From assembly GCA_017522185.1 (NCBI GenBank), contig JAFWZZ010000029.1, positions 186,001-250,000 on the forward strand: a DNA stretch of 64,000 nucleotides. Reading direction: 5' to 3'. The DNA is from Bacillota bacterium. GTDB taxonomy: Bacteria > Bacillota > Clostridia > Peptostreptococcales > Anaerovoracaceae. Below the pieces are notes generated by a model. The model was not told the DNA's origin. It did no database searches and saw only the letters and a program-made list of their open reading frames with translations. Shown piece by piece: positions 60,566 through 64,000 of this stretch. Both the position numbers and the translations under genes were made by a program. Numbering within the stretch: position 1 is the stretch's first letter; each line of letters opens with the position of its first letter.

Positions 60566-61414
60566 TTACTTCTCGTAAAAGTACAAATTCATATCTACAT
60601 GACCGCTGATACCGTCAACTCTGCCGCTGTCCGTATACTGCCACATACAGAACGGTTTCCCGTAACTTGTAATTTCCGTATAGTGAGCCAGCCATACATC
60701 GTATTTGGTCAGGTATCCAAGATCGATGTGTTTGTTCAGCCACTGGGGATTTCCATAGACCGTCGGCGTATAGCCGTTTCTATCGATGACCTGACAAAAG
60801 GCATCGGTTGCTTCCGTCTTCTGCTGTTTGTTCAGCTTTGCCGCACGTTCCGTGCCGTCGATGGGCTCCATATCATAGGCTACCGGATAGCGGACGCCCT
60901 TTCCGCGGATATGTCTGATTACATACCTCGCTTCTTCTATGGCCTCCTCCGGTGTGACCGCCTGAGAGAAGAAGTAAACGCCCACATCAAGACCCGCACG
61001 TTTTGCACCCTTCAGGTTTTCTTTGAACCTGGAGTCCAGGACCAGTTTCCCGGATTCCGATCCGCGGAAGCCAAGGCGGATCATGGCGAAGCTTATGCCG
61101 TCCTCTTTGACCGCTTCCCAGTCGATATCTCCCTGAAACTCAGAAATGTCAATTCCGGTGATGGTCGCATAGTCTTCATCTTCGTACAAGGGCTGACCGT
61201 CTGCGACCATAAAGTGGGTCTGCTTATAGGGCCGTTCCTCTACCGGGAGTTTCAATCCGAGCCCGTTATATTTCCCAAAAGATGTATATACCATAAAAAC
61301 AACACAAAGTGCCATCAGGCAGGACGCTGCAATCATGATTTTCTGTCCTTTTGACAACTGTTTCAGCTGTATTTTTCTTCGTTTTCTGCCACTTTTCGTT
61401 CTTTTTTTGTTCAT
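60566..61414 (-). CDS. GH25 family lysozyme (muramidase), membrane-anchored
   Basis: Cleaves peptidoglycan glycan strands; exported. 282 residues: a very basic N-terminus (MNKKRTKSGRKRRKIQ), a membrane helix or signal anchor (about 27-47), a spacer, then the GH25 domain with GIDISEFQGDIDW near 87, YDMEP (catalytic acids) near 175 and MWQYTDSGRVDGI near 260. No ribosome site precedes ATG 61414, and a TATGAT hexamer ends 6 bases before it; a start at ATG 61336 (residue 27) has AAAGGA nine bases upstream and is possible. It lies 31 bases before metF. Confidence 0.9.
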   Translation of the reverse strand: MNKKRTKSGRKRRKIQLKQLSKGQKIMIAASCLMALCVVFMVYTSFGKYNGLGLKLPVEERPYKQTHFMVADGQPLYEDEDYATITGIDISEFQGDIDWEAVKEDGISFAMIRLGFRGSESGKLVLDSRFKENLKGAKRAGLDVGVYFFSQAVTPEEAIEEARYVIRHIRGKGVRYPVAYDMEPIDGTERAAKLNKQQKTEATDAFCQVIDRNGYTPTVYGNPQWLNKHIDLGYLTKYDVWLAHYTEITSYGKPFCMWQYTDSGRVDGISGHVDMNLYFYEK

Positions 61415-61455
61415 GAAACTATCATATCATAAATCGGGACTCGTTAAAAGAAGAT

Positions 61456-61484
61456 TTGACGCCGGCCTGAAATTCCTTTATGAT
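61456..61484 (+). promoter_or_regulatory. Promoter of the M20 amidohydrolase gene
   Basis: TTGACG (61456-61461), 17 bases, TATGAT (61479-61484), 30 bases before the ATG at 61514. Confidence 0.7.
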
Positions 61485-61513
61485 AGTAATGATTACAAAC
61501 AGGAGGTGTCATC

Positions 61514-62643
61514 ATGATCGATTATGAAAAACTATCGGAAGAAATCATTCAATACAGACGTGACCTGCATCAGATTCCGGAACTTGGCTTCTATGTATAT
61601 AAGACATGTGCCTACGTTTGTAACGTTCTGAATACGTTAGACTGCAGCGTGGAAAAGATCCTGCAGACCGGGGTCGTTGCATATTTTGATTTCGGCAAAG
61701 AGGAAACCCTGGCGTTCCGTGCCGATATGGATGCCCTGCCGATTACGGAAGAAACGGGTCTTCCTTATGCGTCCATCCACGAGGGCTGTATGCATGCCTG
61801 CGGACACGACGGCCATATGGCCAGTCTCCTGGGGTTTGCTAAAATCCTCGACGAATACAAAAAGAATAATGCCGATGTAAAATACAATGCCATGCTGCTC
61901 TTCCAGCCTGCCGAAGAAACTATCGACGGCGCGCTGAAGATCTGCGGCACAGGCATCTTTGATAAATACAACATCAAGGCCATTTACGGCCTGCACCTGT
62001 GGCCGATGCTGCAGGCAGGTGAAATCGCTTCCCGTCCGGGACCGATGATGGCAAAGTCAACGGCTGTCAATGTGACCTTCGAGGGCGTCAGCGCCCACTG
62101 CGGTGATCCCGACAAAGGCAAAGACGCGTTGGAAGCGGCCTGTCGTTTTGTCAGCGACATCTACAACTTCAAATCCCTGTATGTCAAAGACCGCAGCGTG
62201 CTGAAGTTCGGTAAGATGGAAAGCGGTACCGTCCGCAATGCCATCTCTCCTTACACTGCCTTAAACGGTACCATGAGAACCTTCCAGGACAAAACCTGGG
62301 ATACGCTGGTGGAAGCCATGACAAATCTTGGAGAAGAGATTGAAGCCCAGTACGGAACCAGATTCAGCCTGGACGTAAGTCAGAGCCACCCTGCCGTGGT
62401 CAATCACGAAGAACTCTACGCAAAGGTAAAGCCAGCGTTAATGGAGCTGAACTTCGTCGAACTGGCCAGACCGGTTATGATTGCAGAAGACTTCTCCTTC
62501 TTCGAACAGCAGTGCCGGGCATCTTCTTCTTCCTGGGAACCGGAACCAATATTCCGCTCCATGCGGATACTTACGACATCGATGAATCTGTGCTGATTGA
62601 AGGACCAAGACTTTTCGATACACTTTTCAAGGAAGCAGTATAA
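61514..62643 (+). pseudogene. M20 family amidohydrolase, frameshifted near its 3' end
   Basis: Metal-dependent hydrolase of N-acyl or N-acetyl amino acids (HipO/AMA/YtnL type). YRRDLHQIPELGF at the start, FRADMDALPITEETGLPYAS near 70, HACGHDGHMASLLGF near 95, FQPAEE near 138 and FEGVSAHCGDPDKGKDAL near 190 keep all zinc ligands. The frame as given ends at 62596 with an unlike tail after FSFFEQQC. Reading in the -1 frame from 62518 gives GIFFFLGTGTNIPLHADTYD to the stop at 62641-62643, the normal family end, so one base is missing in 62513-62520 (TGCCGGGC for TGCCCGGGC). It may be a base-call error or a real mutation. GGAGG precedes the ATG. Confidence 0.85.
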
Positions 62644-62656
62644 TTATCAAATATAT

Positions 62657-62690
62657 GAAAAGACGTGCCATAGCGGCACGTCTTTTTCTT
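62657..62690. terminator. Bidirectional terminator between the two hydrolase genes
   Basis: AAAAGACGTGCC, five-base loop, GGCACGTCTTTTT with A- and T-runs on both sides; it ends the M20 gene (plus) and overlaps the stop of the amidohydrolase (minus). Confidence 0.9.
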
Positions 62691-64000
62691 ATTTCTTGTA
62701 AATGGTCTTTCCGTCTTTGATGGTTTCCAGAACCTGAATCTCCCTGATTTCCATCGGCTCTACATCCATCGGACAGCGGTCTAAAACGACCAGGTCGGCA
62801 CGTTTTCCTTCTTTGATGCTGCCCTTGGTCTCTTCTTCGAAGTAGGCATAGGCTGCGTTGATGGTAACGGCCTTCAGCGCATCGTAAACGTCAATCTTCT
62901 GATCTTCTCCGATGGTATTGCCCAGTCTGCTGATGCGGTTTACTGCCGTCCATACGGAGTGAAGCATGTTCGGCTTGGTAATCGGCGCATCCTGATGGAA
63001 GTTGATAATCAGGCCGCGATCAAGGGCGTCCTTCACAGGACTGATGTGATGTCCTCTTTCCTCACCGAAGTTCTTCACATGCACATCGCCCCAGTAATAT
63101 ACATGTCCCACGAAAATGGATGGGATCATTTTGATCTTTGCCATGCGGTCCAGCTGGTCGTTACGGACCGTCTGGCAGTGAATCATCACAGGACGCAGAT
63201 TCATCTTGTTTGGATTAACGCTGGCTTCCAGCGCCTTTTCATAGGCAGTAATAAACTGCTCGCTGGCAGCATCTCCGTTGCAATGAGTCAGAATCTGCCG
63301 GTTTTCGTTTATAGCCTGCAGGCAATACTGATAAGCTTCCTCATCGGTCAGCCATGGGTAGCCGCAATAGTCCGGGTCTCCGCCCAGATATGGCTGGCTC
63401 ATCCACGCGGTTCTGCCCTGTGGAGAACCATCCAACAGCATCTTGTATCCACCGATACGTATGTGCTTCCGATGACCGTTGCAAAGCTTCTTGCTCTTCT
63501 GTATCAGCTCTGCACCGCCGTCACTAATCAGCGGATAAGCAACCACGTCGATGTTCAGTTTGCCCAGAAGCTGTGCCATCTTCAGCATGGTCATACCGCC
63601 TTTGTTAGCCGCCCCCTCCTGTGCCGTAGTCACACCGTTTTCCACGTATGTCTTCTGCATACCCGAGAAAAGTTTGCCCAGATCAGGTTTGATACGCTTC
63701 CCCATGGTGGTCTGGATGCCCATCATTGCGGATTCTTCTAACACACCGTCCGGCTCTCTGGTACCCTCCACTCTGCGGATTTTGCCACCCTGTGGATCTT
63801 CTGATTCGCTTGTAACGCCTGCCATCTCCAGCATGACGGAGTTCGCACATCCGATATGGCCGGAAACATGGATGATCATCACCGGGATTTCCCCGCTTAC
63901 CTGATCCAGCACGGCCTTACCCGGATGATCCTGCTCTTCTAAGAAGTTATTGTCATAACCGAAACCCACTGCCACCTGTTTGGCAGTGATTTTGTTCTCT
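62689..64000 (-). CDS. YtcJ-like metal-dependent amidohydrolase, N-terminus outside window
   Basis: Amidohydrolase superfamily, YtcJ/AtzF-like group; substrate unknown. The frame is open to the right edge, so a GTG at 63975 is not the true start, and the N-terminal HxH metal motif lies outside. Visible: VAVGFGYDNN, IIHVSGHIGCANSVMLEMAG (YtcJ motif), GGYKMLLDGSPQGRTAWM, ILTHCNGDAASEQ with its metal His, VMIHCQTVRNDQLDRMAKI, and NFHQDAPITKPNML with a catalytic Asp. The end ADLVVLDRCPMDVEP is the usual small beta domain. It is convergent with the M20 gene. Confidence 0.9.
   Translation of the reverse strand, partial: ENKITAKQVAVGFGYDNNFLEEQDHPGKAVLDQVSGEIPVMIIHVSGHIGCANSVMLEMAGVTSESEDPQGGKIRRVEGTREPDGVLEESAMMGIQTTMGKRIKPDLGKLFSGMQKTYVENGVTTAQEGAANKGGMTMLKMAQLLGKLNIDVVAYPLISDGGAELIQKSKKLCNGHRKHIRIGGYKMLLDGSPQGRTAWMSQPYLGGDPDYCGYPWLTDEEAYQYCLQAINENRQILTHCNGDAASEQFITAYEKALEASVNPNKMNLRPVMIHCQTVRNDQLDRMAKIKMIPSIFVGHVYYWGDVHVKNFGEERGHHISPVKDALDRGLIINFHQDAPITKPNMLHSVWTAVNRISRLGNTIGEDQKIDVYDALKAVTINAAYAYFEEETKGSIKEGKRADLVVLDRCPMDVEPMEIREIQVLETIKDGKTIYKK

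Noticed and set aside
62513..62520. Programmed -1 frameshift in the M20 gene
   Set aside because: No slippery heptamer and no following hairpin; the family does not use frameshifting. A missing base is simpler.
1..64000. CRISPR array, prophage, transposon, toxin-antitoxin or defence island
   Set aside because: No direct-repeat array, transposase, integrase or defence domain was found; gene content is core throughout.

Overview
The window looks like core chromosome of an anaerobic, spore-forming Gram-positive bacterium of the class Clostridia. The reasons are the sporulation genes (spo0A, spoIVB, an alpha/beta SASP, ylbJ, SpoIVFA-like and BofC-like genes), the oxygen-sensitive ribonucleotide reductase nrdDG, the clostridial one-chain PurL, an acetate kinase, and strong AGGAGG ribosome sites with sigma-A promoters. 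No 16S rRNA is present, so a finer placement is only a guess. No phage, insertion sequence, CRISPR array, tRNA or rRNA was seen, and no stretch over 300 bases lacks a gene. Almost all genes lie on the minus strand; only dapA, a small membrane protein, a peptidase-like secreted protein and an M20 hydrolase gene lie on plus.

Region by region, in window order (most operons are transcribed right to left). 1-9.6 kb: a partial membrane protein, then the purine operon purE-purM-purN-purO-purH(AICAR transformylase only)-purD-purL. 9.7-13.2 kb: alaS-ireB-ruvX. 13.3-17.4 kb: a phosphosugar mutase, then ahpC with an unusual domain-swapped AhpF partner behind a Fur/PerR-type box. 17.5-21.2 kb: iscS-iscU-mnmA and small genes. 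21.3-30.4 kb: rplU-rpmA, obgE, a LytM-like gene, an HD protein, two radical-SAM-associated genes, comEA, a BofC-like gene, spoIVB and spo0A. 30.5-41.4 kb: nitroreductase, recA (with an SOS box), cinA, pgsA, rimO, ftsK, uppP, divergent asd/dapA and rpmF. 41.5-50.6 kb: ackA, tmcAL, ylbJ, coaD, rsmD, nnrE, a SASP, recG, an Asp23 gene and rpmB. 50.7-64 kb: nrdG/nrdD with an NrdR box, an acetyltransferase, a secreted pseudo-peptidase, sstT, metH/metF, a GH25 lysozyme, a frameshifted M20 hydrolase and a partial amidohydrolase.

The genes form ordinary housekeeping units: de novo purine synthesis, Fe-S cluster and tRNA thiolation, peroxide defence, sporulation signalling from forespore to mother cell, DNA repair and segregation, translation, anaerobic dNTP supply, and methionine/one-carbon metabolism. 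I did not find a clearly new multi-gene system. The best leads are single-gene oddities and regulatory structures: the permuted AhpF, the L21 tail, L27 without the Firmicutes propeptide or its protease, a pseudo-PepD, a promoter buried in a perfect 14-bp inverted repeat before sstT, terminator hairpins that swallow the ribosome site or start codon of the next gene, and a probable leaderless mutase mRNA.
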